Notes: generated by a model not told the origin, from the sequence alone. DNA of 64,000 bases from Selaginella moellendorffii (GCF_000143415.4 NW_003314311.1:1153062-1217061), one strand, 5' to 3'. Counted from the first letter of the stretch, positions 35,397 to 47,301 are shown. Numbers and translations: made by a program.

Positions 35397-35445
35397 TTTA
35401 TCACGAATGCAACACGTGGTCAATTGACTAGCCCAGCAAATGCTT
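35397..35445 (-). promoter_or_regulatory. Conserved upstream block of peptide-family copy D
   Basis: GGGCTAGTCAATTGACCACG followed by TGTTGCATTCG and GATAAATTG (TATA-like). It is slightly shortened compared with copies A and B and contains an intact CACGTG. Confidence 0.45.
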
Positions 35446-36260
35446 GCTTCTCTAAATTTTCACGTGCACGAATTTAGTCATACCGCCTGAAAATGAAGAC
35501 TACAGAATGTCATAATTGACATCTTCAAGCTGTTCCTGGTTGACTTTTACAATCATAGTTGGTCAAATTATTTATAGTTTAATAGTTCAGATTCCATGTC
35601 CACCTCCACCTTTCAATGTGTTGTGACAGAACACTTGATTAGCCTGTATTTTGAGAGGAACTTACTGCTTAACACAGCTAAAAAAACGTGATCAAATTGT
35701 GTCCAGTACTAGTCCAAGTTTATGTTGCAGCATTTTGTAGCATTAGGGAGCACAAACTAAAGAGACCTTTTTGTTATGTTTGCTCACATGCTTGAGTGTT
35801 GCTTGTCACGTCATTATCCATCCTAGCTATGGTTTATATTTGCCTGAAGGTTGCAAGCAACTTTTTAAGCCATTAGATCCAGCTATTTTTTGGTTTGCTT
35901 AAGAAAACCTGTAAGTGGATTCTAAATGCTTGGATATTTTAGGATATTTTACCATCTAATAGTTGTTATTAATTTAGATTAATCTTGAATTTATAATTTA
36001 TAAACTTTCTTAAACCCTTTCTAGTATATTCTTTTTTATTCTATCATCTAAATGGTTGTAATGAGATTAATCTTGTGTTTATAAATTACAAACATGCTTA
36101 TAATTATAAACTTTATTTGATCAATTAGATTAATAACTATAAATAACACTACTATTAAGCAAACCAAGTGTTGCTATATGCAATGCATAGCAATTTATTT
36201 AACCATGGTTTACTGAAATATTTTGATAAGGTTTTGTCTGGATTAATAATTGTTTAGGGG
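35446..36260. other. AT-rich intergenic stretch
   Basis: No gene is seen. Repeated TTATAATTTATAAACTTT-type sequence occurs near 35.99 and 36.1 kb; a similar stretch lies near 56.8 kb. Confidence 0.3.
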
Positions 36261-38078
36261 TTTTGTGAGAGAAAAAGAAAATTTGACACACAACAATGAT
36301 ATGAGATATTGCATCTCCCACTTGTTATTGCATATACTTTAACTCCACTTCATGTGGGAGATTGTAGTACACCCTGATATGCACATTTGTACGAGAATCA
36401 AAATGGTGTTACTTGCTCCCTCAATTCCATTCCCACTAAGCAAAGACTATGGCAATGGGCATTATATTTACACATGTGTGGATTTATTTATTTATTTTGA
36501 GTTGCATACAAATATATTATATACACAATCACTTTTCAATTGTTATATAAGCAATCAAAATGTGTTGTGAGGAAGTGTATGGCTCCAATGCCATATACTA
36601 ATATTAGTATAGTGAGATTTTAATAGCCATTAGATTGATTTTAAGCTGAACCTTTCACTTAATGTATATAAATTAGAGTTTTTGGGCAAATTAATATATA
36701 CATTCATGTATTCCATTTCTATATTCCATACACTTACATTAGTGGAGGTGGGATGTAGTTTTAATTGTCCCTAAGAAGTGCTTGGATTTAGATTTTAGTT
36801 TAGATTTAGCTTTTGCACTATCTAAATCTCACTTTTCTTATAGCTTTTTCAATTTATTTTCAATTGTTTTTTCCTTTTCATTCATCTTTATGCTATAGTA
36901 GTAGCATCCTCCTCCTTTGACTTAGATGTTATATACTTGCAATTGAATAATTAAACTTAATTGATAGTGGTATTCATGATGGCAAAGTTCCTCCTACTTT
37001 TGTTGCCAATCCTTGTATTTAGTTAGAGTTTTTTTTTGGGAATTTTAGGGATGATATGTACCATTAGTTTGATCACTTTATAATAATTGCTACCTATCAT
37101 TCTTGGGATGATGTTTGGTGTTTACATAAGTTTCCCATGTGTTTCAAAGGGACACCATTGCAGTGGTACAAAAGTTTAAGTTTAGCCACTCATATGGATT
37201 GGAGCATTCTTTTAGACATTTTCAAATATACATTTGGACATGCTAGCAATTGTGATAATGTTTTTTAACAATTGCATTATCTTCATTAAGGGCCATCTGA
37301 GTTAGTGATGTAATTTGATATTCACTTTAGAGCCTTTTGCTTCATGTGAAGCTAAATATGTCAGAGTAGATCAAATCCTTCCTGGCAAGAAAAATAATCA
37401 TATTTTAAGTAGACATAAGTAAAAATACACTTTACTTATGGGAATGTAATGGTTAACACTTTGTCAAGATCTTGTGGAATTTGTGAATAAATTTGCTCCA
37501 ACCATCCTTGATAATGCTCTTTGACTGGCATAACGTTATGAGACATCACTTCTTCCACTTTTTATTATATATCTTTCACCCCCACTTCATGTGGGACATG
37601 GTTCTATTCTAATAGAAGTTGATGTTATTGTTACTTGTATTCAAAGACAAGGACAAAGATATGGTTATAGCCGTGATATTTGTTATTAGGCTTGTGATGA
37701 GGTTAGCCATATATATTGGCATTATATACATTTTCTTGGATTGACATCTTCCATTTCTTAGGACTTGATACCTTTTTAATACCAAATATAAGTTTCTAAC
37801 TTTGAACTTCCCAAAAGTTCACCCAACCCAATACTATTCAAACCTAAGGATTTATCTTTAAATATTCTAAAACCTTTAACCGATTGGAAAAAAAGAGTGC
37901 ATTTTTATTTATAAATTCAAGTCGTTCCCTTCAGTTCTTTATAAAGGTGATTATGTTGTAATTACTTTGTTATTAAAGCAAAAGAACTTAGTTAGTCATA
38001 TTATTTGGTGGACCTTAAAGCTTCAAGTATATAATTTCAAGGTTGTTTATCGCCCAGGGAGTTCTATAATTAATGTTA
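36261..38078 (+). mobile_element. Old degenerate LTR element (+), interrupted by the 38-46 kb element
   Basis: Gag-like residues on the + strand near 37.09-37.26 kb (HSWDDVW, FKGTPLQWYKSLSLATHMDW, LLDIFKYTFGH) and an RNase H end at 38.0-38.07 kb (LKLQVYNFKVVYRPGSSIINV). The last frame runs straight into the end of the younger LTR at 38079. A probable LTR-like part lies at 36.3-36.9 kb, with a palindromic ATACTAATATTAGTAT near 36.6 kb. Many stops; not functional. Confidence 0.5.
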
Positions 38079-38996
38079 TGTAGTGCACATAAAATTGGAG
38101 CCAAACTCCAAGCCCATTGCACTATGAAATGAGGGTCTGGTACAATCCCATGAGCACTAGCTCCTTGTATCCAGCACTTACACACAAAATGGTGTCAGAC
38201 AGAGTCTGGCACAATTTTGGCATACCAGTGGCTTAACGCGAGGAGGAGGGTACCCCAACGACTAAAGTAGCATGGAGCTTGGACTTAGAACCAAGTCGGA
38301 CGTAGAACAAGGAGTGACACAGCCTAGCGGGAGCTAAATTAATATCTCAAATGGTTAGACATGCATCCCAACCACTATCCCTACTATACATTTGGAACCT
38401 TCCATATCCCCCCCCCCCCCTAAGGAACACACGTTTTAGGCTTTCACCCCAAGCCTCCCTTAGTACCAAGAGTTAATCTTTGGGACAAGCTCGAAACTTA
38501 CTAAATATAGAATGTCCTTAGATTCCAAATTTGGATACGGGACGAACACCATTATGTTCAAGCCGATCTCTACATTCCGTAGATACGCTAAATGAGCGAA
38601 TCTAGACACTTTCCATAAATAGCATTTAGGACCAAAATGAGACTAACATAAAGGGCATGATAGCGAGGGTGTTTGGCAGACACGGTAAGCTATTATCCGG
38701 TGATATTGAGGGACTAGTCTCAATATCACGGGGGTTCTTGATACTAGCAAGTGTAAGTTAATGATACGAGTTTTTCAAACCAGGCTGAGTATGCTCAGCG
38801 AGAAACACATAGTGTTCCTACCTTATATTTGTCCAATTTAAGTGCAAGGTTATTGACCAGTTTCTCAACTAGCTCAAGTGGGAACGATAAAGGGAACCAA
38901 TTGTACCGACCTCCTGCCATCATGGCAGTAAGGAAAGAGTGTCCATAAGGATTGGCTGACAAGTATCTTTCAATACCCGAAGTCATATTCGCGACA
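38079..38996 (-). repeat. Full-length LTR (3' LTR of the array)
   Basis: 918 bp with TG...CA ends (minus strand TGTCGCGAAT ... GTGCACTACA). A polypurine tract (TAAGGGGGGGAGAG, 39010-38997) adjoins it on the interior side. It contains a C-run on the + strand near 38408-38420. It is an inverted relative of the LTR at 28746. Confidence 0.85.
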
Positions 38997-39134
38997 CTCT
39001 CCCCCCCTTAGGGAAGATCGACGTCCTCGTCGATGCATACCTGAGTCTAGCAAACCATCAAGGAAACAACTTCGAAAGTTAATGGAAAGCACACTATGGG
39101 GGAAACACACCGACTTAAATTAATTATAGAATGT

Positions 39135-39345
39135 CCAATGAAACGGAATACTACTCTTCATCAACTCAGTCAATGGAAGAGTAGTATTCCGTTGACTGAG
39201 TTGATGAAGAGTAGTATTCAACTACTCTTCATCAACTGAAGAGTAGTTGAATACTACTCTTCAGTTGATGAAGAGTAGTTGAATACTACTCTTCATCAAC
39301 TGAAGAGTAGTATTCTCTTCAGTTGATGAAGAGAATACTACTTAT
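39135..39345. repeat. Multi-arm palindrome array built from one about 30-bp unit
   Basis: Units of GAATACTACTCTTCATCAAC and its reverse complement alternate several times. A perfect pair of 28-bp arms (about 39149-39176 and 39195-39222) encloses an 18-base loop, and further arms follow to 39345. The matching site in the other interior (about 43455-43475) has only a single ATTGCTCTTCATTAACTC. The array has therefore grown from a short sequence of the RT/RNase H junction. Confidence 0.8.
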
Positions 39346-40252
39346 GATAGTATCCCACTACACCGAGAAAGGAATGAATATCTAATATAGTGGTCGGGAC
39401 TTCCCAGGACTTCACTGCTTCCACCTTCTTTAGATCGACCTCAATTACACCACCACCAACTATATGTCCGAGAAAGTTTACGCACAATTGTCCAAAAGCG
39501 CATTTACTTTCCTTAGCATACAATTGGTGTTCACGCAATATCTAAAACACCAACTCCAAGTGTTTCAAATGATCCTCCAATATTTCACTAAAGACAACAA
39601 ATACATCTAAATAATCTCTGAATATTCTATCCATCATAGTGCTGAATGTTGCCGGAGCATTGCATAACCCAAATGGTATGACAAAGAACTCATAAGATCC
39701 ATACCGAGTCTTAAAGGGTGTCTTCTCCACATCCTAATCTGCCACCCGTATCTGATGATACCCGGACCACAAATCAAGTTGCATAAAATACTTAGCTTTT
39801 AAGAGTTGATTAAACAAGTCATCAATGTGAGGCAAAGGATAATTGTTTTTGACTTTGATCTTGTTGAGTGCCTGATAGTCGATACACATCCTCATGGTTC
39901 CATCCTTTTTCATAACAAAAAGGACTAACGCTCCATAAGGTGACTTGGTTGGTTAGATATGATCTTTGTCAAGAAGCTCCATGAGTTGCTTTTTGAGTTC
40001 AACCATCTCCTTGATGTTCAAATGATACAGAGCTTTCGTAGGTGGTTTAGAACCCGGAATAACCTCAATCCGATGATCAACCTCACAGTTAGGAGGTAGT
40101 TCTAGCAGCAAATCCTTCAGGAAGATATCCTGATTCTGCGCCAACAACTCCAATATCTTCTTTAGTACAGGATCAACCCCGTCGCCGACTCGAACTGAGT
40201 CACCAACACCCTTAGCTTCCATCACTTGAACCCAAAAGGTTTGACATCCCAA
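39338..40252 (-). pseudogene. Reverse transcriptase remnant, second interior
   Basis: Pieces of Ty3/gypsy [65 protein letters not shown]. The catalytic YIDD segment present in the sister copy is deleted ([11 protein letters not shown]), and stops interrupt the frame. It is non-functional. Confidence 0.8.
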
Positions 40253-40323
40253 TCCTTTGAGGAGTGCTTTTGCAATTGAAAGGATACATCAGGACATCCT
40301 TCAGACTTCAACGTGATACGACT

Positions 40324-40593
40324 TTATCCAACACCATAAATCCCTTTAATATATTTGTTGAAGAAGTCCATACCAAACACTATCTGAAAATCTAGTATCT
40401 CCAACACTACCAAATCCACTCTTTCTTTCCACTTAAATATTTTTATTGAAACATCACTCACAAACTTTTTGGCTACTTGCCCACCTTCCGCAAACCAGAA
40501 GTGCATAGGTGACATTTGCTCAACATTCAATCCTAACAACTTAACTAAGTCTTTGGATATCACACTGTGCGTAGCTCCTGTGTCAATCATCAC
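40324..40593 (-). pseudogene. Retroviral-type aspartic protease, second interior
   Basis: MMIDTGATHSVISKDLVKLL carries the catalytic D-T-G-A motif, followed by the LVVLEILDFQIVFGMDFF segment typical of gypsy proteases. It is an isolated 89-aa open piece of a broken polyprotein. Just upstream (about 40735) the leader joins the protease directly, showing that gag was deleted. Confidence 0.8.
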
Positions 40594-40872
40594 TCAGATT
40601 CGGTGTTTGTGAACAAAGCCTACTAGATACATCAACAAATCCGTATTTGCATTGATTGTGAGAAAAGCTTAAGGAAAGCAACGAAAGTAACTCACCTCCT
40701 ATTCCTCATAGTCTGCATTGACCAACTCGTGAACCCCTACCGAATGGTGCAATCCAATTAATCCTACACAAGTTTCAGATTTACTAGAAAAGTCTCTACG
40801 TATGCAAGTTGAGTCAGAAAATCCGGTAAAAGTTGGATAGGAATCGCCAAGACAATTTCCTCTGATACCAAA

Positions 40873-41365
40873 TGTAGCACTCATGAATTTGGAGCCGAAC
40901 TCTAGGCTTGTTGTGCTACAAAATGAGGGTCCGGTACAATCCCATGAGCATCAGCTCCCCGTATCCAGCACCTGCATGCAAAATGGTGTCAGATGGAGTC
41001 TGGCACAATTTTGGCATATTGGTGGCCTAACGCGAGGAGGAGGGTACCCCAACAACTAGAGCAGCATGGAGCTTGGACTTAGAACCAAGTCGGACACAGA
41101 ACAAGGAGTGACACAGCCCAGCAGGAGCCAAACTAATGTCTCAAGTGTCTCAGCCCCCCCTTGATACTAACAAGTGCAAGCTAATGACACGAGTTTCTCA
41201 AACCAGGCCGAGTATGCTCAGCAAGAAACACATAGGGTTCCTACCTTATGTTTATCTAATTTAAGTGCAAGGTCATTGATCAGTTTCTCAACTAACTCAA
41301 GTGGGAATGATAAAGAGAACCAACTGTACAAGTATGTTTCAATACCCAAAGTCACATTCACGACA
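40873..41365 (-). repeat. Middle LTR, internally deleted
   Basis: 493 bp; both ends match the 918-bp LTR (minus TGTCGTGAATGTGAC ... GAGTGCTACA), but about 400 bp of the middle is missing. It serves as 3' LTR of the longer interior and 5' LTR of the shorter. No polypurine tract adjoins it at 41366, so that junction is also rearranged. Confidence 0.8.
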
Positions 41366-41458
41366 CCCAAGTACTAATGAATGCTAGAGACGAAACTTTG
41401 ATTTATAGAAATATATTACTCTATTGATTTTCAAGATTTATTACAAAGTTTACCAAAG

Positions 41459-41836
41459 CTAGTCTTTATTATTATTCTCATACTCCGTGACAAGCTTATA
41501 AGCATGTGTAAGATTCCTAAAAGGTTCCCAAGTTGATTCACAAGTCGGGTAACCTTTCCACTTTACTAGATATTCCTTTGAATGACAACCACGAGCTTTG
41601 CAGGACAAGAGAATCACCTTGACCTTATACCCAAGGTCACCATGCACAACTTCTAGTGGGGGATGAATGTCTATAGAGCGATCTACATCAACACGATATG
41701 GTGCCAATAAACTGATATGAAACACATCGTGTACATGGGACAACTCATCCGGAAGATCCAACTTGTAGGATACATCACTAACTCGCGCCAATACCCGATA
41801 GGGTCTAACATATCTCGGTAACAGCTTCCGAGACAA
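41459..41836 (-). pseudogene. Integrase C-terminus with chromodomain
   Basis: The 125-aa open piece has the GPYRVLxRVSDVSYKLDLP-like integrase tail, HVHDVFHISLL, and then a chromodomain (EYLVKWKGYPTCESTWEP and a following helix). Chromodomains mark the chromovirus clade of Ty3/gypsy and direct insertion to chromatin. Upstream stops show it is part of a dead polyprotein. Confidence 0.85.
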
Positions 41837-41875
41837 AGATCCCTTAATGTTTAAGTTCTAGGAAAATAGCCACAC

Positions 41876-43000
41876 CTAATCTCCCACTTGATAGAATACA
41901 TCCTGATGATGCTGATCCTTATCACGTCGATACCTATCCTGAGCTTTGCCCACACCTCAATAGCTCTAGACCAACCTTGGTGTAGTTGCTCTGCATAAGT
42001 CTCAATGGCTAGGACCAACACTTCGGACATTGGTTTCCATACAGTAATCTATTGAGGCACCCCACAAGCATTTCCTTGCAGCATCTTCCATGGAGAATAG
42101 CCAATAGTACTGTGAAATGTGTTGTTATAACAGATTTCTACTATGTTTAAATGCTCAACCCAATTGCGTTGGTCTGCCGCGACATAGTACCGCAAATAAT
42201 CCTCAACTTGAGCATTCACATGTTCTGTTTGCCCACTAGTTTGAGGATGATAAGCCGTACTAAACTTCAATTTGGTACCAAACAGCTGGAACAATATGCC
42301 CCAAAACTTCCCTATAAACCTCGAATCTCTATCTGAGATCATCTATTCAAGAAGTCCACAAACCTGCACTACTTCATGGAAAAAGAGTTTTGCTACTTGT
42401 TTTGCATTCATTATTCTCACCGTTGGAATGAAGTGTGCAATCTTCGACAACCAATCCACAACCACCATCAAAGTATCATAACCCTTAGACTTTAGTAAGC
42501 AAGTGATGAAATCAAGTGTCACACTCTGAAATGGCCATGCCGGTGTTGAAATGCACTACAACTTTTCAACTTGCTTCTCAGTTCTGCTTACATTGCTGGC
42601 ATATAGGGCAGGAATGGACATAGTCCGCTATATCACCTTCCATACTAGACCAGAAAAATCCCTTTTTCAATGAAGCCAGAGTCTTTCACTTTCCACCATG
42701 TCCCATTGCCAAAACATCATGATTTTCCTGCAGAAACAACTACTACAAATCCTTAGAGGGAAGATACAACCTTTTTTGTTTATAAAATATAAGCCCATCC
42801 TGAACTGAGAAGTGAAGTTTCGCATTGGTTTTATTAACAACTTTTGCCGCTTCACTACCAAAGTTCTACTTTGACAACTCCGCAAGGTGCAAGATTGTCT
42901 TCGCCAACAAATCACTTCCATACGAAACCTAAACATCCTCCAACCAGTCCAAACTGATTGCCGATATTGCCTAGAATTGAGCTTGACGACTCAATGCATC
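41876..43000 (-). pseudogene. Integrase core and RNase H remnants
   Basis: The integrase core is readable at 42342-42049: ISDRDSRFIGKFW, then YHPQTSGQTEHVNAQVEDYL, giving the Asp and Glu of the DDE triad. Sequence toward 43.2 kb holds decayed zinc-binding and RNase H parts, broken by several frameshifts. Confidence 0.75.
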
Positions 43001-43407
43001 CGGAACAATATTGACTTTACCAGATTTATATATGATTTCAATATCATATCTAGCAAGCTTCTCTTGCCAACGAGCCTACTTTGGCATAAGCTTAGGCTAT
43101 GTAATAAAGTAGCTCAGTGTGTTACTATCTGTATAAACCTTACCCAAATAGTGTCTCCAGTATTCCAAGGCTGACACTATAGCAAACATCTCTTTCTCAT
43201 GCATTGGCCATCTTCATTGAGTTTCATCTAATTTCTTGGAATAGAATGCAATGGGACAACCATGTTGCCTTAGTGTAACACCAATCGCTTTGTTACAATC
43301 TTTCTATAACACAGCACCAATAGCATAGCCAGATGCATCACAATGCACTTCAAAGTGTTTATCAAGATCTGGGATCATGAGAATAAAAACTGTAGTCAAG
43401 ATCTCCT

Positions 43408-44512
43408 TCAATCGTACAAAAGCATGTTGACAATCTGGTGCCAATGAAATGGTATATTGCTCTTCATTAACTCAATCGATGAAAGAGGAATTTTTGCAAA
43501 ATTGCGGACAAACTTGCGATAGTATCCCGCTAAACCGAGAAAGGAACGAACATTTGATACAGTGGTTGGGACTTCCCAGGACTTCAGCGCTTCCACCTTC
43601 TTTGGATCCACCTCAATTACGCCACTACCAACTATATGTCTAAGAAAGTTTATGCGCAACTAACATATTTACTTTTCTTAGCATATAGTTTGTGTTCACG
43701 CAATTTCTGAAACACCAACTCCAAGTGTTTCAAATGATCGTCCAATGTTTCACTAAAGACTAAAACATCGTCAATATATAGGATAATAAATGTGTCCAAA
43801 TAATCTTTGAATATTCTATCCATTATAGTGCTGAATGTCATTGGAGCATTGCATAACCCAAATGGCATGACAAGGAACTCATAAAATTTGTACCGTGTCT
43901 TAAAAGTTGTTTTCTCTACATCCTGATCTACCACCCGTATCTGATGATACCCGAACCGCAAATCAAGTCGCGTAAAATACTTAACCTTTAAGAGTTGGTC
44001 AAACAAGTCATCAATGCAAGGTAAAAGATAACTGTTTTTGACCGTGATTTTGTTGAGTGCCCAATAATCAATACAAATCCTCATGGGTCCATCCTTTTTC
44101 ATAACAAAAAGTACTGGCGCTCCATAAGGTGACTTGCTTAGTTAGATATGACCTTTATCAAGAAGCTCCGTAAGTTGCTTCTTGAATTCAGCCATCTCCT
44201 TGATGTTTAAACAATACGAAGCTTTTGTAGGTGGTTTAGAACCCAGAATAACCTCAATCCGATTATCAACCTCACGGCTAGAGATAGCTCTGGCAGCAAA
44301 TCCTTTGGGAAGATATCCTGATTCTTCGCCAACAACTCCAATATCTTCTTTGGTACAGGATCAACTCCTTCATCAATTCGAACTGAGTCATCAACATCCT
44401 CAATTTCCATCACTTGAACCCAAAAGGTCTGACATCCCTTCTTAGCTAATTTTTGAGCGGCTCTTGCAATCAAGAACTTAGCATCCCAATCCTTTGAGGA
44501 GTGCTTTTGCAA
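43408..44512 (-). pseudogene. Reverse transcriptase, first interior
   Basis: The best preserved part (44102-43650) reads [46 protein letters not shown] and the catalytic [10 protein letters not shown]. Downstream the tether HIVGSGVIEVDPKKVEALKSW, then LGLAGYYRKFV, follows in a shifted frame. The usual DYRALN is DYWALN. It is not translatable as one frame. Confidence 0.85.
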
Positions 44513-44830
44513 CTAGAAGGACACATCAAGATGGCCTTTTGAGTTCAATGTGATACGACTTTGTCCAACATTATAAATCCCTTTAATATATTTGTTGAAG
44601 AAGTCCATACCAAACACCATCTGAAAATCTAGTATCTCCAACACTACCAAGGTCACTCTTTCTTTCCACTTAGATATTTTTATTGGAACATCACTTACAA
44701 ACTTTTTGGCTACTTGCCCACCTTCCATAAACCAGAAGTGCATAGGCAACATTTGCTCAACATTTAATCCTAACAACTTAACTAAGTCTTCGGATATCAC
44801 ACTGTGCGTAGCTCCTATGTCAATCATCAC
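44513..44830 (-). pseudogene. Retroviral-type aspartic protease, first interior
   Basis: Sister of the 40.3-40.6 kb copy, about 90% similar. The catalytic motif is altered from D-T-G-A to D-I-G-A (MMIDIGATHSVISED), which replaces a conserved Thr and probably inactivates it. Confidence 0.8.
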
Positions 44831-44935
44831 TTGGATTCAGTGTCTATGAACAAAGCCTACCAAATACATCAACAGATCAGTGTTTGCATTGACTGCAAGA
44901 AAAACTTGAGGAAAGAAACAAAAGTAACTCACCTC

Positions 44936-46000
44936 CTATTCCTCATAGTTTGCATTGACCAACTCATCAACCCCTTTAGCTTCACCACCACCATCTTCCC
45001 TCATGACACTAACACGAGACCTTGTCTTATGCTTGTTGGGACATTCCGAGGACCTATGTCCTGACTCTCCACAATGGAAGTAATGATCCACACTACCCGT
45101 TCCATTAGGAGTAGATTTCATAGGTTGCTGCTGTTTGTACCCACCAAGAAGAGGAACAAAAAGCCTAGAACTAGAAGAAGTTGCTAGTGGTCTTCAAGCA
45201 CCACCTTTGTTAACCGTTGCTTGTGAGCTTTTAGGGCGAAACCTTCCTTCCACCCTCTGTTTCCAGTCATCTTGTTTATTCCTAGAATTCTTATTCTTGT
45301 CTGAGGTACCAGTATATAGCTGCTGATATTGTTCCATGAGCGAGTGACTGAAGGCAACTTACTGCACTACCTCCTTACATTCCATGTACGTCTTCAGCTT
45401 AAACTTCAAAATCTCATTGCGAGAAAGTAAACTTAAACCTTCCAGGAAATAACTTTGAGCATCTTCATCACTCATATTTGCAATTATAATGCGCTTCTGA
45501 GCAAACGCATTAACGTAATGCATGAGGTCCCCTTGCTACTTTAACCGCCGCAACTCCACGCGAAGTCTTAGACCAAGATCATCCGGCAAGTATTCCTTAC
45601 AGATACAAGACCGCATCTTAGTTTAACTTCTAGTTTGCCCTTTTTCAGCACACACTTGGCACCACCAAGTTTTGGCATGATCGGTGAGAAATGATTGCAT
45701 GCACGCAACTTTCATATGATCGCTAATGTCTGCCGTTATGGAATAGTTTTCCATATCATAGACCCAATCTTCCAAAACCTAATAGTCCCGCATGCCTTTG
45801 AAATTGGGTAGTTTTGGAGGCTTGAACTTTGAAACTCGTGCAACCGGAGGTGGTTGCAGAATTTCATCGTCCTCAAAATTTAAAGAGGAGTCCGGTTGTT
45901 TAAGTTTAACTAGTTTAACTACCTCAGCTTCGTTCTTCTTTTTTTTGTTCTCCTTCTTCAATTTGTGAACTTTCCTTCACAAATTCTCAATCTCGATTTC
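44936..46000 (-). pseudogene. Gag remnant with degenerate zinc knuckle
   Basis: Capsid-like residues near 45.7-45.96 kb (FKPPKLPNFKGMRDY, then WVYDMENYSITADISDHMK and HAKTWWCQVC) and a knuckle at about 45.08-45.04 kb, HYFHCGESGHRSSEC, in which the first Cys of the CCHC set is Tyr. Frames are broken. Confidence 0.7.
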
Positions 46001-46331
46001 CTAAGCCATACACTATAATGCTACAGCATTTGGCTCTTCCTTTTCTGATTCGGCCTCATCCTCTTCCGCAGCATCTCTAGCAGGAGTTCACTCCTCTCGA
46101 TTCACCTGTCTAAAGGTTTTAGCGTCATCAGCATGATTCCTTTTCACCATCCCACTAGTTGCATGCATGCCTCTATCAGTAACTGAACATGTATACAATG
46201 TTCTTACCAAATGGTGCAATCTAACTAATCCTATACAAGTCGCTTTAGATCTACCAGAAAAGTCTCTGCATATGCAAATTAAGTCAGAAAATCCGACAAA
46301 AGTTGGATGAGACAATTCCTTTGATACCAAA

Positions 46332-46647
46332 TGTAGCGCACTTGAATTTATAGCCAAACTCCAAGCCCATTATGCTATGAAATGAGGGTCTAGTACAATC
46401 CCACGAGCACCAGCTCCCCGCATCCAACACTTGCACGCAAAATGGTGTCAGACGGAGTCTGGCATAATTTTGGCATATCGGTGGCCTAACGCGAGGAGGG
46501 TACCCCACCAACTAGAGCAGCGTGGAATTTGGGCTTAGACCCAAGCCAAATGTAAAACAAGGAGCAATACAGCCTAATGGGAGTCAAACTTATGTTTCAA
46601 GTGGTCAAACATGCATTCCAACCACTATCCCTACTATACATTTGGAG
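46332..46647 (-). repeat. Truncated outer 5' LTR
   Basis: 316 bp match the 3' part of the LTR, ending at the interior side with GTGCGCTACA beside the primer-binding site. The outer about 600 bp is missing and unrelated AT-rich DNA begins at 46648. Confidence 0.75.
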
Positions 46648-47297
46648 TTTACATATTTTATATGCTTCCAACTTTTTGTTACTTGCTTTTTTAATAAGTG
46701 TATTTCCCCCAAAAATTGCCATTACAAATTACTCTCCCTCAATTTTAAATGAAATATTATGTGGATAATAATTAATGAGAAATCTCTTGATCATGTATGG
46801 TTTTAATGTTATAACTGAAACTGTGATGAGCCAAGAGATTCTTTTGCAAAGTGGTTTCCTCGTCATGCTCACTTTCATTATCATCTTCCATTACTAAAGG
46901 CTACTTCACCTTCAGAATATGGATCTCACTATAGAGCTCCATGTTTTCTTTAGTGAGCTGGTCATTAATGCACTATATCTTTGCACATACTGTCCTTTGG
47001 AAGGATATACCTCTAACACTCCTTTTGAGCTGTTAAATGTCACTCTGGATCTTGTTGGGTTTTGTTTATACTATTAGATAAATGAAGGAATCCACTATAT
47101 TGTCAAAGTTTCTTTATGGGTACCAAGAATCTCTATTTTAATCAATTGTCTTCCCCACATTGGGTGGCCACAAATTCACAAGGCAAAAAGTGTGGCTTTT
47201 TTATGCTCTTACTCTACACACACTAGTAAAGTTATTAGATTTAGTAAAATTTATTTTTTGATAATATTTTATTTTTAACAGCTGTCTGACACTATAT

Positions 47298-47301
<4 letters not shown>
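46648..47301. other. AT-rich flank, perhaps the other half of the old element
   Basis: Short coding-like pieces on the + strand (TPFELLNVTLDLVGF) suggest retroelement remains, but I cannot assign a domain. Confidence 0.25.

Larger units (their letters stand above)
38079..46647 (-). mobile_element. Ty3/gypsy chromovirus tandem array: three LTRs and two interiors
   Basis: In element orientation the order is: truncated LTR (46647-46332), PBS, gag, protease, RT, RNase H, integrase, chromodomain, short LTR (41365-40873), PBS, protease, partial RT, palindrome array, polypurine tract, full LTR (38996-38079). Primer-binding sites TGGTATCAAAGG (46329-46318) and TGGTATCAGAGG (40870-40859) match the plant initiator-Met tRNA type. 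The middle LTR is shared by both interiors, the pattern expected from unequal recombination between LTRs. The second interior lacks gag, RNase H, integrase and chromodomain. Frames are broken in both, so the array is not autonomous. No target-site duplication is detectable because the outer 5' LTR end is truncated. Confidence 0.85.

Noticed and set aside
39135-39345. CRISPR-like array.
   Set aside because: Units are inverted, have no spacers, and the genome is plant nuclear.
44804-45326. Plus-strand ORFs across the gypsy protease and gag region.
   Set aside because: They are shadows of the minus-strand polyprotein.
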